Shown one piece after another: positions 12,901 through 27,900 of a DNA stretch of 64,000 nucleotides (position 1 is its first letter; the number at the start of each line of letters is the position of its first letter). The DNA comes from Bemisia tabaci (Eukaryota > Arthropoda > Insecta > Hemiptera > Aleyrodidae): positions 28,321,131 through 28,385,130 of the forward strand of contig NC_092795.1 of NCBI RefSeq assembly GCF_918797505.1. The letters are read 5' to 3'. The notes below the pieces were generated by a model. That model did not search any database. It had not been told where the DNA came from and was given only the letters and a program-made list of their open reading frames with translations. A program made the translations under genes and the position numbers.

Positions 12901-15900
12901 AAAACACTCCTCGACCAGAGCGTTTTCCAAAGCGGTGTCAGCGACTTTTCTTTTCTTTTTTCTCATTTTTCGCTTCCTCTGCTTACTTCAGAGTTGGGTA
13001 TATTTTGAAGTGTTTTTGTTGAAATTATGATCGTTGAAACCGTGATCACTGCCTATCATATGTTCAATCGACCTGAGCGTGGTGTCAACCTTATTAACGC
13101 ACTTGTTTGTTCGTTGATACTGCGATCGTTGGCATTACGCTCACCGATTCAGTGCGTTTCAATAATTTGATTTTCCTGTGCAGGGCCGGATTTACCTACT
13201 TGCCGCCAATGGGCCGCCTGTATTTTGCCGCCCCCTTCTCATTCGCTCTGAAACATCAATAAGAAACTATCAAATGAACTTGCCAGCGGGGGAGGGGTGC
13301 ATAAGCCGCGTTTACTCCTGTTAAACACATTTTTTGGAAAGCCCTGTCAACACTACTAGCAAAAGCTCACGAAACTTTGCGCGCAAGTTAAGTTTCGTAA
13401 ACCTATCCCTGTGTGGACAAGGCCTTCCATCCATAAGAAATGAACGAAAAAATTCTGAATGAACAAACAGAAATGTGGATTAATGATCTTAACTTCCGCC
13501 GCCGCGCCGCGCAGACCGCACCGTGTTTGGCGTAACGCGTGAAGTATTCACGTAGTCTTGTAGGCGCTATGCGTTTCACGCTGATCGCACTGTGTTTGCC
13601 GCAATGCGTGAAGTATTCATGCAGTCTTGTAGGCGCTATCCGTTTCACGCTGTCCGCCTCCGCAATGACCGCACTGTGTTTGATGCTATGCGTGAAGTAT
13701 TCGTGCAGTCTTGTAGGCGCTAATACGTGTTACATGCCGATCGCCGTACCGAGGACCGAAGGCTTCTCCTTTTCATCTCAAATCCTCGTCATCATTTCTC
13801 TCTAAGTCGCGCCTAGTTCTAGTTCCAGGCCAAATTGCGTGTTTGGTTTCTCTCTTAACTCGATTAATTAAAGGTGCTATCTCTTGTATCACTGAAAGAC
13901 GACAAAATTAGAAATTACTATCAGGAAATGAGAGATTTGGTCGCCTTTTCTCGTTTGTGATTTTTCTTTTCTAAATCCGATTTTCTTTTATACCTACATT
14001 TAAAAAAATTGCAAAATTTGCCGCCCCATATACCTAGATTTGCCGCCATGGGCCGCGGCCCATGGGGCCACCCTCTTAATCCGGCCCCCAGGAATTCAGG
14101 AATCATGTGAACCACCATCTTTCCCTTCACCTCATGAACACTTTGCGGTCATGGACACCATGCTACGTATTGGATCAACCGGATGACGGCATTGAAGAAA
14201 GCTATTCTGTCTGTCATGAGTTTAACGTTGAATGTTAAAATTATTAATGATTCAGGTATTTTCGTTGATAGCAATAGTGTTCACTTAAAATGAACCCAGT
14301 TTATTCAGATGCACCGTTGGAATTTTCTCCGTACTCCGGCATTTGAAATAATTGATCGGCATTGGGGATAAATGTCTCTTAACTACACTGAGAAAAAACT
14401 ATGGTTTATAAACCTATTAGAGGTAAATATGGAACACCTATAATAGTCGTAAATAAACTAATGATTCTCGGTCTGTGAACCATACTAAGGTCTCTGTACC
14501 TAATTAAGGTACAGAGACCATAACTAAGGTATATGTGCTATTATTATATGTAGAGGTACGACTATTAGTGGTGTTCCATATTTACCACTAATAGGTTTAT
14601 AAGCCATAGTTTTTTCTCAGTGTAGAAAGATTGCGTAACTAACTACGTACTTAGCTTTTGTGGAAGTGCGGTCTTCCAAGTTTCCTGCAATCTAGTGAGA
14701 GTTTCAGAATTCCTCATGATGACGGAGGATTGAATCACGAGGTTAAAACAAGGTATTCGAGGTGCAGGAAACACTAACAACCTCGAATGGCACGAGAAGT
14801 TCTAAATCAATTCGCACCAGCATCGGCCTTATGTATCTTTCGCGTAACTTTTAAGCCCGCCTCAAAGTGTTTCCCAAAAACGGGGCCGCGAGGCGGATTA
14901 TTTCGAAGTCCTCGCAGATCTGCCGGGGGAATTAATTTACCTCGCTTTCAATCCCGCAATCATAAAGCACCGATCATCGCCAAGTCGCTGTCGCGATTCG
15001 AATCTGAGCGGGGCGGGTTAACTTACTAACACAATTTGCTGCGCGCGGTATCCGAGAAGAACGCTGTATGAGCATTCGTATGTTGCAGAATTTCCTCTGA
15101 CTGAAGATTCAGTTTTTAGAGAGGCCATGATTTTCTTGTGGGCTCATTTAAGTATACGATGCCACAATGGAACACCTAAGGCCGTATTTATAGATGAACC
15201 ATTTTCGTTTATATAGTTTCCTAGAATTTCTTACTTGATTGAAAGAGATGCGGCATCGTTCGAATTTTCTTACGGCGTTTTTGCACAGTGCGGCTGAACG
15301 TCCCAACGCTCGCGCCCTCTCCGTAGGCCTTACGGCGCGGACCAACTCCGGTAATCAAATCTGCCCGCTCAATTACCACCGTTGTCTCCTGCGCCTTGGC
15401 TTGTCGTAATCCCTGATCCATAAATATGTGCCTCCGGTGATCTTTCACCCCTTCTTGGGCCGGTTGTGCAATTCATGTGCGGCCTGTTCACTTCTCCAAT
15501 GTTAGGGTCGGGTTCGCACAAGAACCTGATACTCAAAGTTATTATTTTGAAACTCACTTGCTCGTTGTTCTTCATACCGGTCGGGCGCGTTTCGGCCTCC
15601 TCGTGAGGCCATCATCGGCGACTCCGGACTCCGATTCCGTGTACCTAATTCCCCCAGTGCGCATATACGAGTCATCCAAACGTAAGTTTCCTCTTTTATA
15701 ACTCCGGAATTAAAAGAATTGCACTGGAAAAAAAAAAAAAAAAACACATTGGATCTAGAGTCCAGACTCTTCAAAATATCGACAAGAAAAAAGACTCTTG
15801 ATTCAGTTAGATTTAAGCTTAAATCAAGAACCAAGCCTCTTAATTTGAGCGGATTTCCTTTTGATTTAAGTTTAAATCTGATTGAATCAAGAGTCCTTTT

Positions 15901-18900
15901 TCTCGTCAATGTTTTCAAGAGTCTGGACTCTAGATCCAATGTGGTTTTTTTTTTCCAGTGTGGTCATAACAAGCTTCTTTCTTATATCCTCAGCTCTCTA
16001 TCAACACGACTATTTTTAAATTTGAACCACCGGTTGCCGAGGAAATCGATTTGCACGCAGGAACGGATCCAGCAATTCAAAAACGCCGGATTCCCTCCAT
16101 TTAAACCTATGTTAAATAATCGATTCCTGTCGGAGCACCTGGTCCCTCCAAGAATCGATACATTTCCATAGGTTTAAGTCGAAAAAAACAAGTTTGCCAT
16201 TTTGCCTGATCCACCGATGTTTATACGTAAGCGAACATATCTCAGCTAGTTCCGTTCACTGAACGGCGTGCTATTATGAGATGCGCCGCATATTGCTGCG
16301 CGTCACTGTTTTCTCAACACACACGTCGCGCGCGTTTTTCAACTTTCTATTGATTCATGACGGTAATGAAGAAAAAAAAAGAATTCGCTAGAATAGGGTA
16401 GATAGGGGGACTCTGGTACGGTGTGCCTCTAAGGCAGGGTTCGTAGATACCTCCTTTCTCTCTTAGTAAAATTAATTTTTCTGCAAGCAATGCTAACAAT
16501 GATCATCTGTTTATTTAAACGTATGGATAATCGTCAAGAATCAAATTATTATGTTTCAGTAAATTTACCATAGTCAATATTTTGAAAAATTCACCATTCT
16601 AATGATTCTATGAATCCTCTTTTCATCGATTTCGTTGATTCAATATCTAGATAAAGAAACTGTATGAATGGACGGAAGTATCACCGAATTATTAGAGTGT
16701 TATTTCCAATTATCAATTAGTGGGACCATGTTCTTCCCTTTCGTCGAAGGGAAGAAGAACTCATTTCCGAAAGTATAAAACAATTCAAAATTATGATTTC
16801 TACTCCCATCAAAAAATGATCCTCGCCTCGTATGATGCACCTTGATAAAGTACCGACTACCATCGTAGAACGTGTCTCCGTTCGTTGATGTCTAACATCT
16901 TCGTGTTGCTCATCTTCGGAATCAGGCTAAGGAGGGCGAGGCGGTGGAGGCCCAGGACCGCGGCCACCTCCTTCTCCTCCTCTTCTCGGTGGACCACCAC
17001 CATTATTGTCGTCAGGGCCCGTACGCCCTCCGTTTAGGTTCCCAGCATCATTTACTGGGGCGCCGGGCCGTCGCGAAAATCCTGGCGCAATTGAGCATTT
17101 GGTTCTCCTCCATGGCGCCTGCCCCTATGTTCTGCAAAGCGCGGCCATGGCCGATTGAAGCTTATAACTGTTCAAATCGTTTTCAAAATCTGTGCTGAAG
17201 TCTGCGTATGACTGTATGCGATCTACGGAAAAATGTGGGGATTTGGCAAGAGTACTTTTTGGTGACATTATGTCGATGAACATCCCCAATCTACCCATCC
17301 ACTGTTCTGCCTCTGAGGCGTTGTACTGAATTCTGGGCTGTCCGGTGAGGTACGCTGCGCCAATGTGAAATGACGCTCTGTTCGCCTTGATAGCTGTGCC
17401 CATGGGAGGTATGGCGACGAAGTCTCTTGGGCTAAGACAGATAGCTATCAAGCTGCTTTTCATGAGCGTGGATGCAGCTTCCATAGTGCACTAAATATTT
17501 TATATAACAATATCTATATATCGCTCTTAAATATAAATTTAAAAATAGTATTTGAAATCTGTTTAAACTCCTAAAATCAAGTCAACACATACTTTTTTAA
17601 AAATGCAGTCCGTTTAACACAATGGGTTTCGGCAGGCATACCTTTGAAACGCAAAAGAGCTTCTTGCAATTGGGCAAAAGTGTTCGAATTTGCGAAAAGG
17701 TATGCGTCAACTGGCCTGACGCACGGGATCATCGCGACGTTCAGGACATATAATGTCGAAACCCAATGGCCTACTGTGTGCGCCGCTGATATCAGTTGGG
17801 CAAGGTCAGGGAGTGATTGTTAATTAATGGTCGCTCCGGTTGGACAAATTGGAGCTCCTTGTATCCACAAGGAACTCTTCGTTATGTAACTTCTTGGAGT
17901 CAGATGATAGCTCCTGATTATTTCTCACTTTTGAACGATCTCTTACGCTGAATTTGGGCTCCTGTGCTGGTCTTTTTAATTCGCGTTGTAAAAGAGCTTG
18001 TATCTGGTCATCCATGATTTGCTTTAGCCGGATTCAGTGGATAATAGCGCTCTTCAACGGACGTGTTAACCAGTGGCGTAATTACGTGTTCTACGGCTGT
18101 TACATTTCTTGGATTCTCAATTAACTTCTCCAGTTCGACCTTCAGAAATTCTTGGAATTCGGCCCATTCATCAGTGGGAAACAGATCTTCTTTCTTGCGT
18201 ACTTACAGCGGAAATGGCGAATTTTCAGATTGCATATCCATCGCAGCGCAAATCCCACCAGGATCCCATGGCTCGTCTTTAAATGCCAAAGATTTAGTGA
18301 CGGGGTCAATTAAAATGTCCCAATTTTTCAAAGAATCCATACCGATGAGAATCATTTCATGGAGATTTTTAATAAAGTAAATTTTCAAAAATCTCTGTCG
18401 AGGTGGACTTTACAATCCACCTCATACGTTTCTGATGTGGAGTGGCGGCTCCCATCAGCTACAAAAAATCCAATCGTGGCCCTTTTTCCGCGGAATTTCA
18501 GCCATTTTCAGGTTGAGGAACGTATGAGTTGAGCCCGTGTCAATGAATCTAGGGAAAGATTCTCCACCGATGTTTACTGCCACTCTAATTTTGTCCATAT
18601 TTTCTGTGTGAACTTCCAGGTTGGCCCCATCGGCAGGTTGAAAATCCTCTTTTTCTTCTGCTTGCCAGGTTTCAGCGTCAGAAAAATTCTGATCATCCTG
18701 AAACTCTTTATAATCTCCAAAATCTTGCCATTCACAATCATCAAGGCAATCCAAACATCGAGGGTATTCAGGTTTTACCCAACACGCAAAACAGTCCTCT
18801 TGTTGTAGATTTTGGCTGGTTAAACTGGTTTGACTAGAATGATGACTTCGTGTATACCAACAACACGCTGCAATCATGATAATGCACCATAAAACTCCGC

Positions 18901-21900
18901 AACCAAAATCTGTCCAATTAGGAATCTTTCTAAAAACTGGGCCATCCCGATTAAACAAGGTATTAATTCCTCTGAGTCGATCCAATTCAGACTTCGAGCC
19001 TCCTCTAAGATGGACGGTTGGGCTCCATCTCAGATTTGCCATTTTCCAATTCAATATTTTTGGGTACAGGGATACAAAAATTGGCCCTTTCAAGGGCAGG
19101 GTTGCTGTCTTCAGCGTCAAGAAACCATTGATGATCATCATTCTCCTGGTGATTTTCAATCTGCGGGGATTGGCATGCCCGGTTTAAATTTCCCCGCAAA
19201 ATTTAAACCTACTTCCCGTTACCCGAATTATCTCCATGCTTTCCTTGGGATTCACGGCATCCACACATTCTGACAGTGACTCCGTCGTTCCCGCAGCCGT
19301 AACAGTAGAGTCTCCTTGACTCCTTGCATTCTCTTATTGAAGAATGTCCGTCGGCTTTGAGGCTGTTTTTACACTTCCTCTTCTTCTTTTCCTTCTTTTC
19401 AGGATCCTCAAAGACGGTAGATAATGGAGCTTTCTCAGTTTTTTTCCGGATTTTGTTCCAAACGCTGTTTCCGGCATGAGAGAACTGGCGGCTTCCGGAG
19501 GCGGTCGATACCTCGAATTTTCTTCTTGAGTCTCCTCAAATTCGACGGCCAACTTCAATAGCGAGCTTTGAGTTGTTGCGTTCTCCCGTCGCACATTGAG
19601 TTCATACTCAGGCCTCATATTGTGGAAAAGGCATTCATTTTGTTCTTCCTCAGCCAATTAACCGTGCCGTCGCATTAGCGTACCGATAGCCTCAAAGTAT
19701 TCACGTGCCTTTTCACCAGGTCCCTGGGGCAGTGTTGAATTTCACTCATCAGATGACGGTGATAGTATAGCGGAAGGAATTAATCTGATAAATTTTCTAG
19801 AAAGTCATTCCAGGTGGACCACTTAAAAAAATTATTTCTATACCACAAAGTTGCAGGGCCTGAAAACAATTCCGGTAGTAACTTTATAATATTCTGATCT
19901 TTAATACCATGGGCACGTTGAAGTTCTTTTAGCCTTTCTAGAAATGAAATCGTTCCCTTCTTCCCGTCAAATTTGAGGATTAATAAGTTTGGCAACGTCC
20001 CCTACCTTAAAGATTGGTTAATGGACAGCCAAAAATTTGCATCCAGCTTCTTTCATAGAGTATGGTTCCACTCTCCATATAGAGTAATATTGTACAAATA
20101 CTCGTAAAAATCATAAATTCGTGAAACAATATTTTAGTAAAAGGCACTGCCGGTCTCCACCCCGATTTGCTGGACGAATCTGATGAACTGTTAAAACACA
20201 ATAGTGAATTAAATTTCACTGTTGGTGACAGATGTGCCTCAGCGGGGAGAGAGCTTGGGACAGCGCCCGGTGTCAAAATGTATCGAAATGGTGACCAGGC
20301 ACCACTCAGGAGTAATGGAATTTGGTGACTGGAAAATGCTTAAAAGTGGCGCCAGCTCCTCAATTCCTATAAAGACTCTATGTACTCTACGAGTCATAGT
20401 CGGTATCTTCAGGGAGCCTCTTCCTCACCGACCGTGTGCCCTTCTTTAGCAGGCCGATTATTGAAACTGATAGACAAAGCTTAGACAATTGAGACGAAAG
20501 AGATATGGGGGGATCCTATTGGTGGAAGCGGGCCGTTATAATGGATAAACGAGGTAGGTACTAGACTAACTAACGGCAACTCACAAGAGACTCGATAGTT
20601 AGTCCATCATTTTCTCTCTCAGTCTATAGGAACCACCTATTTCAACCAATAGGATTGCTCCGTAATCCCTGTCTTCTTTGTCTGTAGCTTTGTCTATCAA
20701 TATCAATAATCGGTCCGCAGGAGGGTGATGTGCTGGTGCTGCTTGAGAGAGGTGAGCATTTGGCACGGACAATATGTAGAGGGAGGCGCAGGTGGTTAAG
20801 TCCCAACGTGACGTACCCATCCAGGACGTAAGTACGTCACCCACGAAATGGTGCAGTGCGAGGCCCCTTTCACTTTCCTATCCTCATCAGAGAATAATTA
20901 CTGACCTGTCACACTCGAGCGCACGCGAGCATCGGAAAATTGGTCAATGCTCGATCCAATTTATTCATCTGAAGTATTAATGACGGTCGCGAGGCCAATA
21001 GTTTCCGGTCGCCAGTCAGTGAAGATGGTTTCGCCGGAACCGCCAGACTTAACGCCGTGAAGGATGAAGGTACACTGATAAAAATATTTGTGTTCTCGTG
21101 TTACTTATGGTTAATATAGGAAGTGAAAAACAAACCAATACAAATTTTTTGTTGATCCTGGTACAGTTTGCGGTGGGAATAGCGCAGAGATTAATGGAGA
21201 GACTGGAAAAATGCATTCCTCTGATTTCGACCTTGATATTCAATACTCGTTTTTTATGAAACTTCTATAAGAAGACCAGGAGGCATTTTCTCTTGAAATT
21301 TTCAACGGAAGGCTAGGGTTATATTGTGTTTTAATTCCCGTAATAATCAGGCTTTCGAGTTGAAATTTCTCTCTGTGTACGAACCCTCCAAGATTTTTGA
21401 CAAGTTAGTGTAGAACTTCCCTTCGAATCTGGTGTTGCTTTTTTTTAAGAATTATTTAGGATATCGTTTTTATTTGATATCTTTAGTTTTAAACGTTACA
21501 CTGAAATAACTTTTAAACGAAAAACGTTTTGACAATCAACGTATAGCTAAATTCTGGTCGTCGGAATCACCAACGAGCCTGGAAAAAACCGATTGTGCAC
21601 GGCACAAGCAATACGAAAGTCCATAAGTAGGCATTGCACTTCTGCGGATAGAACTGGATGCTGAAAATGAATCTTTCAACAGAATTTTAACCCATTCCAC
21701 AACCAATCGCAATTATGTGTATATTCTGCTCTCATTACCTTCAAGAGTCGTGAACTGCGTGTTCTCAGCTTAGAAACGGATATAGACACCACGAAGTCCT
21801 TTTCCTGTAGGTTCTTCTGAACATGCTGGAAACCGCGGTCAGTTACGAAAATGTCTTCAGGTTCAAAGTTGGCCCGAAACTACTCTTACATATTCAAGAA

Positions 21901-24900
21901 TATCCACTTAAACTTTCAGCCCTAAATTATTCTGAACAAAATTTTTTCTACCCAAGCAAGTATGACTTCATTTGAACTTTGCTCTCTTCGTTTATGATCC
22001 CGGAACTTCCAGTGTAGAATGATGTCTAACATTTTGAAAGTTGTCGAACTAGAGAGGGGACGGTCTCTATAGTACCATCCATGAAAACGATTCTACTTCT
22101 GGAAAACCTTCGTTAATCATCATTAGTTTCAAAACTTCATCCAAATCTGATTCTGATTATTTGAGTTGAGTTTGATTAATTTCACCTTTTAAAACAAATC
22201 GGATGCAAACCGATGAATGAATCAAATATAACCGTCAAGATTCCATTTACTTAGCTCCCTCAATATCCATCGTCATAGCAATCTATGATAAGCTGTAGGT
22301 GGAACTATAATTGTAACTAACCAACAGCCAATTCACAGTGAAATTTTGCTGTTACCGTGTTTTTAAATTTTGGACCATAAAATGGAAATATTTTTTTGAT
22401 AAAGTTTTATTGGGTAAATCGACTAGAGACCAAATTTTACAATCGATGAATTTGAGTGGACGAATTTTTGGAAATTGTCGAACGTAAACGGCTAAACGGT
22501 CGCATGACCGATTGATTATTATAAATAAGTATGCAGTTTTTGCTTCTCTTTCACTTTTCAATGTATAGGATTAGTTCAAGCTTTCAAACACTAGATTTCG
22601 CATATTCTCGGGTGGCGTATGCCCCTTACATTTACGGGGCATTACAGATGTATAAACCACGCGGAGCTCGGGTTTCAGCGTTGACTTATAATAATTGTAT
22701 GATCAAGTGTGATCAATTGAGGGTCTTGGGACCAAAGTGGGATAAGAGTATCTAAATCTAATCTTATAATATATTCCGTCAAAAATTCACCAATAAAAGC
22801 CAATTTTCAAGCATCATCAAATGAGTTTAAATTTTCTTTTTGATATGACTCCACCTTTAAACTTTAAGCACGTACCGATTTCTTGAAACAGCAAGAACTG
22901 CATGTATTTCACTTGTCCTCCAGACCCCTCAATTTATAAATTCCCTCATTTGACAGCAGCAATAGAAAATTAATAAAGATAAACCAATCAGAAAATATTT
23001 ATTATCACATTAAGCTCATTTTCTATCTTAAATATTGCACCCATGGTGTGTAGCATAGGTTTTACTGATTGTAGCCAGTCCTCAATCGGATTAAACACTG
23101 GAAAAAATTAGCTTGGATCTAGATTCTATACTCTTGAAAACAAAGACAAGAAAAAATACTCTCAATTCAATCTTCTTTTTGCTTGAATCAAAAGGAAATC
23201 CGCTTGAACTAAGAGACTTGGTTCTCGATCTAAGCAAAATCCGATTGAATCGAGAGTATTTTTTCTTGTCGATGTGTTTAAGAGTCTGGACTCTAGATCC
23301 GAGTAGAGTACCTGTATAGCGAGAGTATGGACAGATCGCTTCATGGAGGGCTTAGGGCCCAAAAGTGCAGCCACCCTTCTAACCAACTTCTAACGCACCA
23401 AATTTCACTGCCAGTCTGCAGATTCCAATTCTAACCAAGATGGCTAAGGATGTACATAAATGAGCGATCTTCCGCAAAAATGAGTAAATTTATGCAAAAA
23501 CTAAGTCAAATACGTGCTTTGTAAACGATGGTTCGTAACAATTGTATTAATAAGTCGCTCTGGATAATTGAAATTCATAGGTTGGCTGCATTTCTGGGCC
23601 CTAACTTTATTCGTGGAGGCATTGGTGATGGCGAAGGCCTGATGGATTTTCGAAGTTTCACATCCGTCTGCACTCTCGCTATACATGTACTCTAGATCCA
23701 AGCGACTTTTTTTTTCCAGTGAAGCTCTGAAGATTTTGAAGATTGGCTTATGCTCTGGCGGTAAATGTTGAGCTACAGTAGTTCTGTAGTTAGTGGGTGG
23801 ATTTCGAGGAGCAGTGTGTCCTCGTTGTGTTACGATTCGGCCGGGTGTGTGACGGTGAGGTTGGTTGTGTGTTGCAGGCCGCGGAGAGCGGGAACCTCGA
23901 GGACTTCAGCCGGCTCTTCCTCGCCGAGCCCTCCCGACTCCACGTGCACGACTCGAAAGGAAGATGCGCCGCCCACCAAGCCGCAGCTAGGAACAAAATC
24001 AACATCTTACAATTCATCAAAAATCATGGAGGCGGTACGTTCAACAGTCATGTCACTGAAAAAGCACTCCCTTACCCGGAGAAAAAAACTTCGTGCGTGG
24101 AACCCGAAGTTGAAGACATATTGACGGTGAAAGTCGGCAATCGCGTAACTCGTTTGCGGTGTCTGAAAATCTCCGCCTCTACGTCATTTTTTTAAAGGAG
24201 AACAAGTTGACATTATTTCTTGAAGTTTTTGCAGAATTTTCTTCGCATTGAGAAGAAAAATCATGACAGTTTCAAAGAATTGCCGTTGAGTAGTTTTCCA
24301 TTAAAAAAATAAAGTATGACAGGAAGTCTGCGACGTCGCAAACCGAGTTATGTGATTGCCGACTTACACCGTCGATATGGATCTCTGAAGTTTTCGGATC
24401 ACGTATCAAAAAACTTGAGGTCCAGCTGCCGAAGTTCGGGTCAGATATCTGAAGTCCTTCGATATTTACCGAAGGGTGCGGGTCACACATCAGAAGTGCT
24501 CCGGTACGTACCGAAGTGCATCGGTGTCTGACCCGAATTTCGGCAGCTTGACCTCAAGTTTTCGGATGCGTGATCAAACAACTTCAGATATCCATATGAC
24601 CTCAACTTCGGGTCCAATGCACGAAGTTTTTTTCTCCGTGTACGTGGATTCTACATGGAGTGTTCCCATTTATTGTGCTCAGTATACTTGGATTAACTTG
24701 AAAAATGTACTTTGCGCGCTATTCATTTAAATGAAAATGTAGGTGTACCAAAACACGATAGGTTTAAGTCTTTAATGAAAAAAATTTGTATTACCTGGAA
24801 TGCATTTCAGGCTCAGGTAACCTATCCTCAGCAAGATTCAAAAATGAAAACACAAGGAACAGGATTGAAACAAACAATTATCACAATGCATAGTTATTAG

Positions 24901-27900
24901 GTAGGTAAAACACGGTAACAAACAAAATAATGACAAATAGAGTAAATTAAAAACAAGGATCCAAACAAATGTTTCTACTTGTCACTATTTTGTTCGTTAC
25001 CATTTTTTCCCTACCTAATAACTCGATTGCATATAGCAAAACGGAACCAGCGCGATTACAATGTTTTCAAAATCGTGTAACTTCTCCTTTTCTTTTAAAA
25101 ATACTTCATATGAGCACAGTATTGCAATTTACACTATTAATTTCATTTAAAATCACTAATTTCATTTTAGGAAGCTAACATTATTTGCTATTCTGGGTGA
25201 TTTTTTATACGATTATGGAGAAGAAACAGTTTTACAACGCTGTAATCGCGCTGGTTCTTTTTTGCTAGATGGGATCCAACTAAGCATTGTGATGATTGTT
25301 TGTTTCAATTCTGTTCGTTGTGTTATTATTTTTGAATCTTGCTGAAGATGGGTTACCTAAGCCCGAAAAGCATTCAAGGTAAAGCAAGTTTTTGAAAACT
25401 TAAACCTAGCGGTTTTTGGTATACATACATTCTCATTTATACTTGGATTAACTGAGTTTCCTATTTTCCTAAACCTACACCATTTTATCTAGAAACACGG
25501 AAAAGAAAAGAAAAATAAATAAATAGTCAGTGCGCTAATGACCGATCCTTCTGTTCACAAGGCTCTTGCACTTTCTTTGTTGTGCTTACAGAACTTCTCT
25601 GTTGCGCTTACAGAACTTTTCTGATGTAAGAACAGAACTTCGGTCGTGAGCACTGAGTAGGTACTCTCTCCTCATAACGGAAACTGTTGTAATTATTGTA
25701 CTTGATAGAGAAAAATGCAGGAGCCCTGTGAAGGACCATTTTTTTCAAATAAAAATTCCACGAGGGCATTATGAACGGGACGCTACTATAAGCGCTCTTG
25801 AAAATCTTTCTCCGTGCGCTCATTCGTAGTGAAATGAAAGTAGAAAATAGTTCACTTGAAGCTCTGCGCGTTCAAATTGTCAGTGTGAAAAGTAAGGGAA
25901 CGTCGTTCAGCAGTGGCGTGGCGTGAATGATCGATTATCGATATCTTGCCATTTGAAACTATGGTAAAGAATCGATTACTAAGGTGTTCGCTGCGAATAC
26001 CCTGATAATCAATCTTTTTTAATAGGTTTAAATGGCATAACAATCGATATATCGCAATTCACGCCACGCCACTGCGTTCAGTTTCGTTACGAGAGACCGG
26101 GAAAGTCGGGGGATTTTTCCCTCTCAAATCGTACACACGCTGTTGAGGGATCGTAATTTATTCGGACGTTTTTCCCAGTCTCTCTCAATTCGCGGGGAGA
26201 GTGACGGCAGCAAGCGAGGCTTCGGGAGCCCTCGACTCCTCGTCAAAAGACACACGGCGCAATGTCGATCTTGTGGAACTTTTGGGCCGAAATATATTCA
26301 TAGCTTCCCAACCCAGATGCATCGGAAATTTCCCACCAGCTACGCCCGACGTGCGAATCGTGACGGAGTACCCCCGACATTTGGGTCACAAAATCCCGGT
26401 TGACGAGAGAGTGCTAAACGAATAACTCCTTCGCACTGTTTACGTCCACTAGATCTCAGCTGTGACGTATTTTGACCCGCTCTTCTTAATCTCTCCATCT
26501 TTTGATCGTTGCATCGTTTGCTAGTGCGGCGTGTTTGCTCGTTGAGCCGCGCCGGAAATGCGTAAGTACGTTACGTCAACAATCGAATCGACTATCTCAA
26601 GTGTTTACATTTGAACCGGGATTAATATAGAGAGGAAGCCAGTTACAACAAGATCAAATTGAGGAAAATAAGTTTGGGATTCTATTCCTATGTAAGACTT
26701 AACGTCAGAGAAAGAGCTCAACACCGAGATTTACATTGCCGATGAGTTATCGAAATGCGATGTACTGCATGCCACGGATCAGACTTACAAAATCTTGTCT
26801 TGTCTTGTCATACACCAATGACTGTGAAGTTTCAATAATCGACCATCAGATGGTCTCTTTGGGCTCATTTTCAAGGGAGAAAAGCTTTTTACTAAGTTCC
26901 CTTTGATTCAATTCAATGGCGGGGCGTCAATAATCGATTATCGCTATTTTCCTATAAAGCTGCAGTGGTAAAGAATCTAATATTAAGGTGTTCGCTGCGA
27001 ACACCCTGCAGCATGTTATCGATTCTTTTCCAGGTTGGATACCTTTAAATGGTAGATTAATCGATGTATCGCAAACCACGCCACGCCATGCCACTGGAGT
27101 CAATTTACCCGCACGTAATATTTCTTAGCATAAATACGTCCATATTAAATACCGGCCTTGTTATGATTTTTTCCTTTCCGGCTCCGGTGATCTAGATGTT
27201 CAGGCCGTGTACATTTCAAGCATTTCTGCTTATCTTCAGGCCGTTTTATGTCCGTTTTACGCTTATTTTAGACCTTTTTAGATCAGTATTTGGACCGAGT
27301 TTAACAGAAAGGAACCAAGCCACATCAGCCATTGCCAAATTTAACTAGGCAGACAATTTTTTTACGAGAGAACGTTTGTTTGGATACCTTTGAAATTTTT
27401 AAGGAATTTACTTCGAAACATGGAGAATTTTCACTGAAATTTGCACGAAAATCCGCACAACCGTTTTCATGTAAAAAATTGAATTGCCCAATTAAATTTG
27501 GCGATAGCTGATGTGGCTTGGTTCCTTTCTGTTTATTGCGGTCCATTTAGTACATGGTGGAACAATCCATTTTCGATGCCAGCCGTTCGTGAATTATTGT
27601 CGAGAGAATGCGTTTATTTTAGTATCGGAAATTTCACGCAATTATCATGATAAGTGGTTGTATTTGTATACGGACCTACGGTCATTAATTGGAACTTGGC
27701 TTTCTCTGTCGAGCCGTGTAATTCGTAATGTGCTATTCGGGAATCATCTGTAAATGAATGTTCTTCCTTTAATAACCATTGATTTGTGTTTGACTTCATA
27801 TTCCTCCTCTTTCATCACCATTGAACTATCATTCATCTTTCGATGATCACCTGAGAAACCTTTTATAAGCCAAAATATTCAGCTGACGGAGTCAAAGGGT

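Noticed and set aside
15502..15939. 145-codon minus ORF and 150-codon plus ORF at 15719-16171
   Set aside because: Both are translations of a palindromic MITE. The same frames appear in other copies with stops elsewhere, so they are not genes.
20007..20276. 89-codon minus ORF before gag
   Set aside because: Composition does not resemble gag or an LTR-encoded peptide; left as non-coding.
23797..23877. In-frame extension upstream of exon 2 as an alternative start
   Set aside because: The frame is open, but there is no ATG and the sequence is a normal T/G-rich intron end with a clear CAG acceptor.
25270..25440. CTGAAGA...GAAA hammerhead-ribozyme-like core, also seen inverted near 24830
   Set aside because: The core bases are suggestive, but I could not form a convincing stem III or a proper stem II closing pair, so I do not call a ribozyme.
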